A DNA stretch of 64,000 bases, from positions 34,188,628-34,252,627 of the forward strand of contig NC_065576.1 in assembly GCF_937616625.2 (NCBI RefSeq), given 5' to 3'. Below, piece after piece: positions 11,098 through 24,224 of the stretch (positions are counted from its first letter, which is position 1; each line of letters starts with the position of its first letter). The position numbers were made by a program, and so were the translations under genes. Source of the DNA: Mercurialis annua (lineage: Eukaryota > Streptophyta > Magnoliopsida > Malpighiales > Euphorbiaceae). The notes under the pieces were generated by a model. It had not been told where the DNA came from and made no database searches. It saw only the letters and a program-made list of their open reading frames with translations.

Positions 11098-11445
11098 ATG
11101 GAAGTTAGTAAGGAGAGTGAGGAAAACCCATCTGAAGAGGAAGCATCAGAAGAGGTTAATTGTCGGTACATTAGGAGTTTAGGACCCGACTTTGTTGAGC
11201 TATACAACGATGCACCTGAGTATTTTGAAATGTTATTCGCTAGAGCTCGTCAGATAGCCAGCGATCATGAGTGGAATGACGATTCCATTCCACCTTTCTT
11301 CTTTCGACGTGAGAGACCGAAATTCCCTTTTCGTAGGAGTACTGCTCCTAGTATTTGGCATTACCCTGCAATTATGCATAGAGGTAGAGGCAGTGCTAGA
11401 CGCGCTAGAGGACGCGGATGTGGCATTGCGACCCGAGAAGGGTGA
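11098..11445 (+). pseudogene. Short ORF near internal 5' end, possible gag remnant
   Basis: Open reading frame of 115 codons (ATG at 11098), acidic at its N-terminus (EVSKESEENPSEEEASEE) and arginine/glycine-rich at its end (HRGRGSARRARGRG). Its position just after the primer site and its basic Arg-Gly tail would suit the remains of a gag gene, but I see no capsid-like domain or zinc knuckle. In internal region 2 an extra T at about 27730 breaks the frame after the acidic part. I treat it as a remnant, not a functional gene. Confidence 0.35.
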
Positions 11446-11977
11446 GTCCAGTGAGACACCCTCAAGTACGAAATGCTTTCTATGCTTATGTGCCAAACAT
11501 GTTTATGTGATTGAAATGTTTGTATTGCTTTGTTTATTTTGTGATCGATTGATATGGCATGCATTGATAGAATTGTGTATTGTTAGGATAATGCCTATAG
11601 AGATAGATTGAGAAACCCGCACATATAGACTTTATTCTAAACATATACGATACTTGAAAATTAAGAATGCATAAAATACATAACATACATAATATATATA
11701 GCGTGAAATGTAATCCCCTATATTACGTTTCCATTAGCACAAGGATGGTAAACGATTTTAAAGAAAGTACGCTATGAAAGATTGACACGTGAGCCTAAGG
11801 ACTACGTGAGATAAGAATATGATTGAGATGGCGAAGATGGGTGAGTATCGAAGACGGGGAAACAAAATATTTGTTGAGCAATGCTAAAAGAGGATGGCAT
11901 TGACATAAAACACTTAGATAAGTGTTAAAGGATGACGAAAATTCCAATAATCGAAAATCATAATAAACCCCAATAAA

Positions 11978-12263
11978 GGGAAAAGGTGCAAAAATGACCC
12001 TAATGTATAGCCTGTGTCTCATGTTGGCACCTCATGTATTTCGGATCTCAAAAAGGACCCTAACATCTTGAAAAAGTGTCAAAAATGACCCTTCCGTTAA
12101 CATTTCCGTTTAAGGCCGTACACATTTATGTTTAACGTCGTCCATGTTTTGTGTTTATTTGATACTTTTTCGCAACGTTAGGGTCATATTTGAGATCCGA
12201 AATACATGAAGTGCCAATAAGATACATGAGGTATACATGAGGGTCATTTTTGCACCTTTTCCC
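11978..12263. mobile_element. Mutator-like MITE (286 bp)
   Basis: Bounded by perfect 24-bp terminal inverted repeats (outer part GGGAAAAGGTGCAAAAATGA) and a 9-bp direct repeat CCCAATAAA (11969-11977 and 12264-12272), the duplication length expected for Mutator-like elements. Inner sequence is partly palindromic too (ACCCTAAC/GTTAGGGT). The same position in internal region 2 (about 28478) is an empty site with a single CCCAATAAA, so the insertion came after the array formed. It has no coding capacity. Confidence 0.85.
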
Positions 12264-15200
12264 CCCAATAAATAATAATGAAAAGCCATTTATGTCGCAG
12301 AGTGTGTAATCTGAAGGGACTTACGATTTTTCAAAAAGATACAAAAATCTTATGATTTTAATAGTGCAATTGTGCTCAGACATCGCATATGGCATATCAT
12401 GATCACGTTAGGAATGCATAAAAAAATGATTTTCAAAAATATAGATCATGCATCATATTTGTATAAACATCAAAGAAAACGTGATTTTATCGAGCAACTC
12501 TTTAGTGATGAGAGGTGTCATCACTCTGAGCTACAATTGTACCAATGTTTTCAAACAATTTAAAGTAAAAGTATTTGAATCGAAAGAAAAGTTTGAAAGA
12601 CTGGTCGACCAGCAATGTTTGAAATGTATCTGTTTTGTAAGAAACTCAGATGTAAAGCCCTGCGACTATAATAATAAAAGATTCTTGACCAACAAGAATG
12701 AATATATGTGATAAAATACACCCCAATATAAGAAATGAGCCCTAATAATAATAAGAAAATATTGATATTTATCGATGCGAGACGTGTAAGATATCGGAGA
12801 GACACCTATGATTGGTACTTACCCAAGAATGAGATGGGGTAAACATAGAAAGTGTGCAGCAAAAAGAAAAGAAAACATAAAAGACCCGAAAAACATACGG
12901 GCCATGGGAAAGACCATGGAAGGATGAGAAGAATCGAACAGTAAGTGTATAACGCATAGTACTCGATAAGAACAAACGGGGAAATAGCAGATCGTAGTAA
13001 GGTAGTCTGACAGAAAGACACCTAATGAAGAGTAAAGAAGTAAGATGAGAGGATATGAATTCGGAATAGCCGCAAACAAAAAGAGTCAAATGTAAGAGTT
13101 CGACTTAAGCCTAAGGTCGACTTTACTGATAGATTAGATGTCAGTAAGAATCCGATATAAAGATATACGCACGATCAAGGGTGCAATACAGAAACGGATG
13201 CGAGAAGGGAGTAGGTTTACCTCCTATCAACAGACGATATTGGAGATATCGAAACAAGAAGTACAAGAAGATTGAAAAATACGATAAGACAAAGATAATA
13301 CTTCAACGGACGACGATAAAAGGATCAATGGTCATATGTTCGTAAGAACCAAGAAGTATCATGTACAACATGTACATTGGAATGAGATGGATAAAGTGAT
13401 CAAGAAGCATTGGAATAGGAACGATGAAATAAACAAGAAACATAATAAGGAAAGAAAAGGATTACATCGAACAATGGTAAAGGTATTGTAAGTCAGATGT
13501 GGGCGATTGAAGTGAAAAGATTGAGAAATAAGAGTTGCGCCATAAAAGATGAACGCGAAACATGTTAAAGGATGTATTGAGAGCATTCAACTTCATGAGA
13601 TTCAACACTAGAGGACCATGAAGTAGATATTGATATAAAAGGAAAGATTTCCTATATACCATCAGGTCTTAATAAGGATATCAGATATAAGATCGTACAA
13701 GTTTAACTGTGAAGTCAGCAGTTAATAAATGGTTAAGTCAGAATATCACAGCGAAAGTGTAAAAGGAAAAATATAAATATATACACGACCGAATACGGGA
13801 AAGACACGAGGAACATCAAGGAAAGATGACATCAGACTCCGATTAACTCGGAAGTCTATGTGATGTGAAACAAAGCTAGAGACTATCAAGAATAGTAACA
13901 CCTAACAAGAAAATGTTAGGATTAAGATTAAGATTTGAGAAACGATTAAAAGGAAATCGATAGAATTATTATGGAATAATAATTCATCATGAATATCGAA
14001 GAATACAAACAACTAAAGGACAAGGAAAAACATTAATTTGGAATAAGAAGTGCCTAATGGTCATAACATATCGAGAGATAAATCGAGATTAAGAAAGGAA
14101 AATAAAGGAACGACGTTAGTCGAGTGTAAGATAATAAGTTACGCATTGTTTGGTCCAGAAAAACATGGTAACCCGAAAATCAAGGACTAAGATGCAAGAT
14201 AAAATAAAGGATAAACCTTATACTTAGTATGAACAATATAAATGCATGTTAAGTGGAGATGTTAAGAAGGAATTTCCAAAGCAAGGTATATTGGGATTGG
14301 CAACGATATAACGCAATTCCAAATTAGCTCATGAAGCTATCTTTCGGACCCCGAAACGTCAGTGGTTTTTTTTAAAATCAAAATCAATGGATATAAGTAA
14401 ATGACATTGCATAGATAAAATTTGGATAATTTGATCATGGCTTTATTCAATTGGATTAGTTAATTTTCAAGCTCAAAGACGAGCCGAAAACGTGAGTTAA
14501 CCTTAGGATTAAAGTATGGCCAGTAACCAACTTTGAGGACGATTTCGAACATTAAGGAAATGTCGAAATGAAATTTGATCTTAATGAAAGTTGTAGAGGA
14601 GGTATCAAAACATAAGGATACCGAATTTAATTCAGATTAAGACATTTTTAGACGCTTGGTTTATCAACTTGAACAGCGGCTATAAGACCTGGAAGTGCAG
14701 TCCCAAAACCTACCTCAAAGAGGCGATTTCAGCGCAAGTTTTCGACATCATCGAGCATTATTTTTGACTCGATGTTCCAACGAAAGTTGGAGATAGCGTT
14801 GCGGACTACAAGTTTATCAATTTTTTTGACAAACGAGCTACTCGATATAAGTGATTTTAAGGGTCAAAGTTGACCAGAAGAGCAATTTTGGTTATGTTTA
14901 AAATAACTTAATATATTTAGTTATTCAAATAAATTGTTCTAAATTAATTAAATTAAGATTTTGATTAATAGCTAAAGGTATTTAAAAGACATTTTAAGAT
15001 AGTATCAAATATGATACGCTACAAATACGACTCGCAAGGAATTGCGGAAAAATGACGAATAAACGTTGAAGAATATCAACGCTAAAAAATAAATAAATAA
15101 GAGGATGTAAGAAATTGGCCAACAATAGAACGGATATTCAAAGTACGTTAAATAGGATCTGATTATAGAGAAAAGACGTACAAGAAACAGCTGCAGCAGG

Positions 15201-15353
15201 ACGCGAAGGATGTGTGGTAGTCGACGTGATAAGTTTACGCGCCATTGTGATGATGAAGTAAACAGTATAAGAAAAATGATAAGATCTTTACAAGAATAAA
15301 ATGACTAAGTTATAAGAAAATTCGAGGACGAATTTTTTATAAGGGGGGAAGAA

Positions 15354-17899
15354 TGTAATACCCCGTATCTCTGACGTTGCCAAAGTAGGCAGCGTATCTA
15401 AATTTAAACAGTTAAAACGGCCAAAACGGCCAAAAAGGGAATTATCGGGAAATAATTAAATAAAAGAGAACTCGAGAAGGTCGATATTGAGATTTTAACC
15501 ATAAAGGAAATCGAATTAACTTAAAAAGAAAAGTATGGAAAAGTGGATAAAGTGCACTTAAACTCGAAAATTGGAAAATAAGCGTTTAATTTTCGGAAAA
15601 TATAAATGATATAGATTATTGATGGGTAATAGTATTTTAAAAAAATAATATCGATATATTGGTTATCGATAATTATTAAATGAGAATTGGACGAAAAAGT
15701 TGGAAAAAGTGCATTTTAGCTCAAATTGGAATTTGAGCGTTTTTAGCCGAAAATTTCTAAATTATATTATTGGAATAAAATAATGACATATCGAGGTGGT
15801 ATTATTTATTTGGATATAAATAATACACAATTTATCGAGATCAAATGACTAAGTGATTAATGGACTAAATTGGACGAAAGAAAAGTTATAAATTAAAGTG
15901 TAAGGAGGTGGCAAATTCAAGGATTTAAGTGGAGCTTTTGCCATAAATATAAAAGGCCACTATTTGACTCTCAAAATCAGAATATACATAAACCATTTCC
16001 AGCAAAGGTGAAGAGAGGAAGAACTTCATCTTCTCAAAAGTTCCATAATCTTTCAAGTGTCATAACTTGTTCGTTTTTGCTCCGATTCGAGTGATTTTTG
16101 CGGCCACGGAAAGAGGAGGACGATAGCTACGGATTGACCTAAGAAAATCAAGGTAAAAATCAGTATTTTGGTTAGGGTTTAGGACGAAAATATTCTGTTT
16201 TGTTGAGCTTTGATGGTGTTTAATGGTGATGATGAATTTGATAGTTAGAAATGATGTTCATGTGTTTGAATGGTTAGTTATAGGCTGAATTAATGTTTTG
16301 TTGTGAGATATGAGGGTTGTCATATGTATGGGTATGGTGTATGTTAGGGTTTCATGTAGGATGAAGATGAATTGGTGGCTGTTTTGGGGTTTTGATGGCC
16401 GGAAGTAATGAACCACCGTGCTTCGCACGGTGGGGCTGCGTTTCAGCAGCCATGGTGCGTTGCACCATGGCTGGAGCAGCCCCTCCCTGGCCAAAACAGG
16501 GGAGGGCTGAGAGATAGTGAAGTGGGGGCTGATGCCACCCTTTCTCGATGGTTGTATCGCTTAAAATCGACGCAAATGCTAAGTGTTACGTAACTAGTTT
16601 CGAGCGTAACATAAAAACTGTTTTGAATTAAATTTTGAACTAAGATTTTAATGTGTTTAAATTGGTGATAATGACATAATTAGAGGCTGTATTAATTGGT
16701 GTATTATTGAATATATAGGCTATTTTAATCCACCGAAACGTTAAAGAGATAACTTGAAAAAAACGATGTTGCTGGAATTTTTGCGCTGCAAAACAGCCAT
16801 ATTGCGAGGGCAATATCTCAAGTTATATAGATCCAAATTAAGTTCCGTTTGTTGGTACGGAAACTTAAGGATGTTGTCTATAAATGTTTAAGTTTAAGTT
16901 TCTGCTAGTTTGGCCTCTAAATGGCTCAAATAATTTAGAACATTATGTTGCGTATAGCAGCTCTGAAATTTGGACAGCCCCAAGCTATTAACTTCAGAAC
17001 TAAATTCCGACACCTTCGGGTGCTAATCTCAGTCCGAGACCTAAACAAAAGTTGTAGGCGACGTTCTGAACATTAAGAATGTCAATTTTGTTTAGGAGTT
17101 GGATTGTTTTAAGTAAATGGTTTCAATAGCCGAAGTTGGCTAGAAACCTAGTTTTGGATTAATTAATTATGGTTAGTTTGTAATTAATTCGAGTTACTAT
17201 CGAATTTGTGTAGACTTGACGAGGTGACTACCAATGGAACCCAGAACTTACAAAACGCGATATTGCTTAGCTGTTATCGAAGGATATGGATAGCAAGCGG
17301 TGAGTATATTTTACTCACTCTTATTATCGTATTAAAAAACTATTTTATATATATACTATATATTATTATTATTATTATTAAATGCATCGCATAAATTGTA
17401 TAGTTTGACGTGATTGAATTGTTCTTGTTGGTTTGGATAATATTTGAATTGTTGTTTATAGATTGACTTGTTTGATATATGAATTGTATTACTTTGCTTA
17501 TGACTTGCCGATTATTTGCCAATGTGAGTTTGTATATGATCCGAAGAAACGAGCTACCTATTGGGCGTCAATAGGCCGTGTGATCACCGATGTTTATAAG
17601 AGTCTAGATATTCGTACATTGAAACGTTTGATATGAGCTCATTAAATGTTGGTTATATTTATAATTATGAAATGGAATATGTTTGGGTATCGGAAAGGAG
17701 AATTATAATTGTGGCAGATACGAGGTAACTCGGTCGAACTATCTCGGGACCCGTATCTGGTGGGTAATTCGGTCGAACTATCTCGGGACCCACAACTTGG
17801 GATTAAGTAGTGGCATGATGTAACTCGGTTGAACTATCTCGGGACTATGCCACGTGGCAGCGGGTAACTCGGTCGAACTATCTCGGGACCCGGCCACTC
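15354..17899 (+). repeat. LTR 2 (middle), segment left of the CACTA
   Basis: Starts TGTAATACCCC after the purine tract at 15341-15350, and runs until the CACTA insertion inside the fourth hairpin repeat. It carries the same GC hairpin cluster (about 16413-16506) and serial hairpins as LTR 1. The last three bases CTC (17897-17899) are the left copy of the CACTA target duplication. The LTR resumes at 26383. Confidence 0.85.
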
Positions 17900-17919
17900 C
17901 ACTACTGGATTTCAGTGAT

Positions 17920-18345
17920 TTTGCGACGGACAATTCCGTCGCAAATCACTCATATTCCGTCGCAAATGCGTATTTGCGACGGATTTGCGACGGAATTAGT
18001 CCGTCGCAAATGCTCTGGTCGCTAAAATATTAGCGACCAGAGCGTCGCAAATATGGCGACGGCCAGCCCGTCGCCATAACCAAACACACCGTCGCCAATG
18101 TCGTCTCCCAAAAAATGAAAAGGGAGACGTATTGGCGACGGATTTGTACCATTTTGCGACGGAATTGATTCCGTCGCAAATATTGACAATTTGCGACGGA
18201 ATTGATCCGTCGCAAAATGATACAAGTTTGCGACGGACAATTCCGTCGCAAAATGTCAATATTTGCGACGGAATCAATTCCGTCGCAAATTGTCAATATT
18301 TGCGACGGAATCAATTCCGTCGCAAATATAGTCGCAATTTGGGCA
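17920..18345. repeat. CACTA left subterminal repeats
   Basis: Roughly 20 copies of GCGACGG or its complement CCGTCGC in direct and inverted order, often as pairs such as GCGACGGAATTGATTCCGTCGC. Two longer hairpins are included: TGGTCGCTAA.../...TTAGCGACCA near 18015-18045, and GTCGTCTCCC/GGGAGAC near 18097-18130. In characterised CACTA elements such arrays are binding sites for the TNP1-type protein, and that role is inferred here. Being the end downstream of both genes, it would also contain their 3' flank. Confidence 0.85.
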
Positions 18346-18565
18346 GAATTATTTATTTCCGTCTGTTTTTCCTATTCAATTCACGACGATTAAAATCTGT
18401 AAAATCTATTATTTGCAACTCTCATTAAAACTCAATTTCAAAAAACGACCGATTTCATATAAAAACATGTTATATTTTACATATCGTAAGAAAATATATA
18501 AAACAAGATAACACAAAATGTATAAAAGTGACAAAATACAAAATGTCATAAATACAAACGTGACA

Positions 18566-20328
18566 CTACAAAGTCGGAGTGTCGTCATCGTCTGAAGGAC
18601 CTGGGGGTGGGCGATACTGCGGAGGAAGAGTCTGCATCATCTTCGCCATCTCGGCCTGAATAATCTCGGCCATCCTCTCATTGGTTCTCGCCTGCTGGGC
18701 ACGGAGATCCTCCACCTCAGTGGTAATCTGGCGTAGTCCGTCCTGGATCCCCGCCCGCACACGCCGCTCGATCTCCTCCTCAGTTCGCTGTGACTGTGTG
18801 GACCTGGTCCTCGCCCTACTAGACGTCGTCGTATCCACGTACGCACTAGTCGCTGAACCCAACCCGTAGACACGCCGCTTCTTGTTGACGCCCTCGATAT
18901 CCAGAAATAGCTGCGTCTCGTCGACTTCTGCTGTGCTAGACGAACCACCCTCTCCGGTCGGCGGCTGCGATGCAGCAGCAAGTCTCTGAGCAATTGCATC
19001 CTACAAAAAGATTGAAAAACATATATATCACATAACGGCTAATTAAAACGTATAACATATGAAATGTAAGTATAAATCCTAACGAAAATTCGGCAGCATT
19101 TCCTCTATAATTTGATCAACACCCATTTTTCAGGGACATCCTGCAAACATATAGATTTCATATACAACCCACCGGCTGTTAACACACCTAATCTAACATT
19201 TACAATTTAAATTAAAACACATTTTACACTAATTTAATCTAACACTTGAGTAAAGTAAAACAACTACTAAAATTAGATTGTTTATGACTTACACTCATGT
19301 CTTGGGCCCTCTTGTCTACCATGACACCCTTATCAGCTTTCGTGGAGTGCATCCGAGTATACAGCTCCGTTGCGGTAGGCTTGCGGCCGAGCTCGTCAGC
19401 CTAAAAGAATAATAAACAATTTGTTAGTTCATCAGAAAATCAGAAAATAAAAGATAGTTATAAATAAAAAAGAATTCTAGAAACAAACCAACACATCCAT
19501 ATGTCTGATGGCGGAACGGGATCCCCCTGTGTGGCGTACTGGTCCGGAACCGGCTCCAGCAGGCTCGCTCATCCGATTAGCGCGAGCTACATCGGACTTC
19601 TTCTTCTCGTCCTCTGACGCCCAGACGGCCTGCCAGGAATCCCAGATATCTTGGCTGATCGAGGTATGTTTTCCGTCCTTCTCTCTCATCCTGTGAATAA
19701 CGTCCTTGTATCGGTTGGCAGCATGCGTCATGAATACACCTTTGATGACGTCGTCGCTGTAATCCGCCGTATCCCACCAGTATTCCTTCTGCAAAACATA
19801 AACACCAAGTTTGAGTTAGTAATTTTGCGTTAGTCTAAAATCAAACTTTAAAATTAACAATTTATTACCTTAAATTCCTCCCAATAGAAATCTCTCTGCT
19901 CTGGAGTCAGAAACCGCCAGGCTCGCCCATTCTCGAACCAGCACTTTCTAAAGATCTCCCGCATAGATCGGGAGATTGGTCCAGAGTTCAACAGCCTCTC
20001 CCTGCGAGGTTACAGCAAACTTTTATTACTTTCTATAGCAAAACGATAAAAAAAATTAAACTAACAATTTACATTCTTACCTGCTGGCGTCTGGGAAACA
20101 CAGTGCCCTCCCCTGATCATCCAGCCCTGCAGGGGGCTCTCCTGGCTGTCGGGGCTGAACGGGGGGTGCCGCCTCCACCTCCTGCTGCTGATCCTGAACA
20201 GGGATATCCTCAACAGGGGCACGCACAGCTGGGTTACCCCGACCACGACCTCTAGCTGGGTTACCCCGACGTCCCCGACCTCTAGTCGGATCACCTGAAC
20301 CACCCTGCCCTCTCATGCCTGCAGACAT
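18566..20328 (-). CDS. CACTA accessory protein, Ptta/En/Spm (TNP1-like) family
   Basis: Five exons on the minus strand: 20328-20081, 20001-19869, 19788-19489, 19400-19293, 19000-18566. All junctions are GT-AG and the phases agree, giving 407 residues with no stop. The N-terminus is Gly/Arg-rich (repeats of RGRGRRGNPARG). Exons 2-3 carry the plant-transposase Ptta-type region (RSMREIFRKCWFENGRAWRF, then a Trp-rich KEYWWDTADYSDD). Exon 4 has the conserved ELYTRMHSTK block, and exon 5 ends in a charged helical stretch (about EEEIERRVRAGIQDG to AEMAKMMQ) likely to form a coiled coil. Proteins of this family bind subterminal repeats and help transposition. It lies downstream of the transposase in the same orientation, about 200 bp away. 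A cryptic exon at 19110-19146 would introduce an early stop, so I left it out. Confidence 0.85.
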
Positions 20329-20524
20329 TAAAATATGTTTCGTTCCACATATAACAATTTAACAATTATAACAAAACATTACAGAAAAATACATTATAAA
20401 AAAATACATTTTAATTGTTAACAATTTCATATATTTAAATTAATTAATACATTTAATAATATAACTAATTCATTACAATAATAAATGAATACAACTAACA
20501 AAAACTGCAAAAATATCAAATACG

Positions 20525-23500
20525 TCAGTCAAGTTGTTCTTCATCTTCGTCTGATGAGGATGGCGGAAATTCTTCTTCTTCATCTTCAGCAGGAGGGATT
20601 TGCAACGCATCTTCGTCCGCCACCTCATTCAGGTCAGCTAAATTTGTGGGATTGTCGTCCGTTTCAACTATAAGGGGATTTTCTTCAATGTCATCTTGAA
20701 AGGCCGGGATAATTGCATCGGGCATGTCAAGTTCTGATCGTGCCTTAATTTTGCAAACTGCCCACCAATTTACTTTGTCCCGTTTTCTACTTGGATATGG
20801 AAGGTAGTGAACTTGGTCAGCCTGTTCTGCCAAAATGAACGGTTCGTATTTATTGTACCTGCGTCTGTGATTAACATCTACCAAGTTGTATCGATTGGTA
20901 GTGTCCGTGCCTGTATCCGTAGGGTCGAACCATTCGCATTTGAAAATGACGGTCTGCTTCATTGGTAGAGCTGGATACTCTAACTCAATTATGTCCGTTA
21001 GCACTCCATAAAAGTCATTTTCACCCTCAACATATTCTGTTCCCCTTACGCACACACCGCTATTCATTGTAAGTTGATCCTGCCCATATTCCTGAGTCAG
21101 AAATTTGAAGCCATTTACATAGTATCCCTTATATGTGGTGACCTTTCTACACAGTCCCTTTGCGAGACTCAGAATAAACGGATTAGTACAGACAGTTGGA
21201 TCTTTCACCTGTGGGGAGTTAGAAATTTGTAAGATTTATAAACCTTATTATTAAAATGGAAGTCCATTGTTATAAGATACGTACATATTGTTCGAACCAA
21301 GAGGCGAAATCACTTTCAAGCACTCTTTCAATTTCTGTTTCACTTATGTCACTGTTCCTTTCGCGCAATCCGGCCACAAAAACCCTTTAAATGGAAAAGG
21401 CCCAAACTAAATCAAATTCTAGCAAATATGTGAAATATTACACTATATTTAAATGCTTACCTTCGATAATCTTCGATTTCGGAACAATTCAGAAGAACAT
21501 AGGTCCGAGCAGCGATGATCTCATCGTCTTCAAGATATCTCCTGCCGCTACCACGCAACGGCTTTCCCTTAGGTTTAAAAATTCCCAGTCTGTCGGCATC
21601 TTCATCGATATCCATATCACAAGTTTCATTTCTTCCCAAACGCACGGGTAACATCGGATCGCCTTCAGCAAAATAATAGGATGCAAATTTAGCGATTTCT
21701 TCTTGCAGATATCCACTACTAATGCTCCCTTCGACCCTGCCTTTATTAGTGACCTTTTTTTTCAATTTCCTCAAATATCTGTAACCGGATATTAATATTA
21801 GTAATATGAACAGATGGATTCGAGAAAAAACCACGACTAATTGATTACCTTTCAAATGGATACATCCAGCGATACTGAACCGGTCCTGCCATCATAGCTT
21901 CATACGGAAGATGCACGGGAAGATGCTCCATAGAGTCAAAAAAGCTGGGTGGAAATATGCGTTCCAACTTACACAGGATTTTTGGGATCTCAGTTTCCAT
22001 ACGGTTTAGATCTTCCTCTGACAGTGACGTGGAAGTTAACTCCCTGAAGAAGATACTTAACTCTGTTAGAGGCTCCCACACATTTTTCGGAAGTAGCTCC
22101 CGAAGAGCGATTGGCAGGAGTCGTTGCATAAAAACATGGCAGTCATGACTTTTCATTCCATGCATTTTCAGCCCCTTTAGATCAACACATCTAGACAAGT
22201 TTGACGCGTACCCGTCTGTAAACTTTATTTTCTGAATCCACTCAAGCAAAACTCGTTTTGAATCCCTATCCAAAGCATACATTGCCTTTGGATATCTCCC
22301 AGTTGCCGGATCTTTAGCTAACCCTGGCCGATCACAGATGTCGTTCAACTCTTCACGAGATTTTGCATGGTCTTTTGTTTTCCCGGGGACATTGAGAACG
22401 GTATTAAAAATGTTATCGAAGACATTTTTCTCAATGTGCATGACATCGAGATTGTGACGTATTACATTCGTTCTCCAATAAGGCAAATCCCAAAAGATAC
22501 TTTTTTTATTCCACCCATGATCTTTTGACAGTAATGCATTAGTAACTTTCGCACCAGGCTCAAATGCCTTCTTAAACCCCAGTCGATCAATCTCTGCTAA
22601 CAGTTCATCTCCAGTTCTCATCCCTGCAAACCTTTTCCCGACCTCTCGTTTCCCCTTACGGAAATCAGTAACATTTCGACGGAATTGGTGATTCGGAGGC
22701 AAAAACTTGCGATGGCAATCAAACCACGATTGTTTACCGCTTTTATCCAGTGTGAATGCATCAGTGTTTTCCATGCAGTACGGGCATGCTTTTCTACCAG
22801 CAGTGCTCCAACCAGACAACATAGAATAAGCGGGAAAGTCATTTATTGTCCACATAAGAGCCGCTTTTAGTTGAAAATTCTGACGCTTATGAACGTCATA
22901 TGTCTGGACTCCACATTCCCACAGTTGGTTCAACTCTGCAATCAGCGGCTGTAGGAAGATATCCATTAGGTGTTTCGGGTTTCTAGGCCCCGGTACCAAA
23001 ACCGTTAAAAACATAAACTCATCCTTCATGCACATGCCTGGGGGGAGATTGTACGGCGTCAAAATGACCGGCCACGAGGAATACTGCTGCCCAAAATTGG
23101 TAAATGGCTGAAACCCATCGGAGCATAAGCCTAATCTGATATTTCTCCCTTCATCGGCAAACTCAGAATGCAGTTCACTAAAACGTTTCCAAGCCGGAGA
23201 GTCGGACGGGTGGCACATCTTATCACCCTCCATCTCGTGGTCTGCGTGCCAGGTCATATGCCGAGCAGTGGCTTTCGAAGCGTACAACCTCTGTAGCCTC
23301 GGAGTTATTGGAAAATAGAACATTTTACTATATGGCACGTTAGCCTTTCTTTTTGTGGATTTTCCTTGGGTCACAGGTTTCCACCGCGCATAATTACAAA
23401 CTTTGCAGTGCGTTAGATCCGCGTCCTCCCCCCAATAAATCATACAGTTATAGAAACAACAATCAATAACCTCAACCGGCAACCCCAAACCTTTGACCAG

Positions 23501-24133
23501 CTTCTTAATCTTAGCAAAATTCGTTGGCATCTTGTTGTCCTCCGGGAGCAGCTCCTGTATCAATCCGCATACGTCGTCAACTAAAGCTACCGAACCCTTA
23601 TGTCGACACTTGATCTCCATCACTTTAGCAGATGCAGAAAATGGAGAATGTCTGCTATTCCCAGGCCATATGTCTTCTTCAGCCGCACGCATCATATCAT
23701 AAAATTTTTGAGCTTCAGCATTCGGGAGCTCATCTTCAGGAAACGTTATTTCTGGACCGGCCGCATCAAGAATCATTCTTTGAGCGGAACTGAACTCACC
23801 TGGCCCCTCATCTTCATAGTCGAACTCAACATCCTGCTCTGGTAACTGTGAAAGGGGAGGGAGGTTCAAAACGCTCCCTTCGCCATGAAAAACCCATACT
23901 TGGTAACCTTTCACGAACCCATTCTTCAATAGATGGAATTCCACCTCATCGACATCCCGATAGCTTGTATTTCGACAACCTCTCTTAGGGCAGGGGCATT
24001 TTATCTGTACCCCACTCATACAAGCCGGATGCCGTAATGCAAACCGGACAAACTCCTTCACATGCTCCTTATACCCTGTGGTTAGCAGCCCGTTTGTGTG
24101 GCTCCTGTACATCCAACTGCGGTCTGTCTCCAT
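20525..24133 (-). CDS. CACTA transposase, TNP2 family
   Basis: Four exons on the minus strand (24133-21849, 21778-21461, 21384-21285, 21208-20525) join in phase through GT-AG introns to a continuous 1128-residue protein. The N-terminus begins METDRSWMY and holds the transposase-associated zinc-binding region (CPCPKRGC at about residues 46-53). The long central part is the TNP2 transposase core (LCSDGFQPF, CPYC, DVMHIEKNVFDNIF). A DUF4218-type region follows (MHGMKSHDCHVFMQRLLP to MYPFERYLRKLKKKV), and exon 4 carries a DUF4216-type region (FYGVLTDIIELEYP, VIFKCEWFD) and an acidic tail. The start was chosen at the first ATG in frame, just after a possible splice acceptor; a GTG 12 codons upstream is less likely. 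The enzyme cuts and joins element ends in the nucleus. No inactivating change was found, which is unusual for such a copy. Confidence 0.9.
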
Positions 24134-24224
24134 TTCTGTAGCGCGGATAATTAGAGGTGGGGTTTTCACTCGAGATAAGCAAAGTCAATGTAATTGACTG
24201 CTGAAAAGGTAGGGCCCTATCCCA

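Larger units (their letters stand above)
10593..15353 (+). mobile_element. Internal region 1 of the array, non-coding (LARD-like)
   Basis: 4761 bp between LTR 1 and LTR 2. It starts with a primer-binding site and ends in a purine tract (AAGGGGGGAA, 15341-15350). I find no protease, reverse transcriptase or integrase motif in any frame. The only coding hint is a short arginine-rich ORF near the 5' end. A Mutator-like MITE sits at 11978-12263. The sequence is almost the same as internal region 2, so the recombination that made the array is fairly recent. Confidence 0.8.

Noticed and set aside
12560..13662. Several minus-strand ORFs of 66-106 codons in the LTR-array internal region, repeated at 28981-29874
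   Set aside because: They overlap one another in different frames, have no domain signature, and are shared only because the two internal regions are recent duplicates.
18637..18999. Arg-rich 120-codon minus-strand ORF in the CACTA
   Set aside because: It is an out-of-frame reading of exon 5 of the Ptta/TNP1-like gene, whose correct frame joins the other exons in phase.
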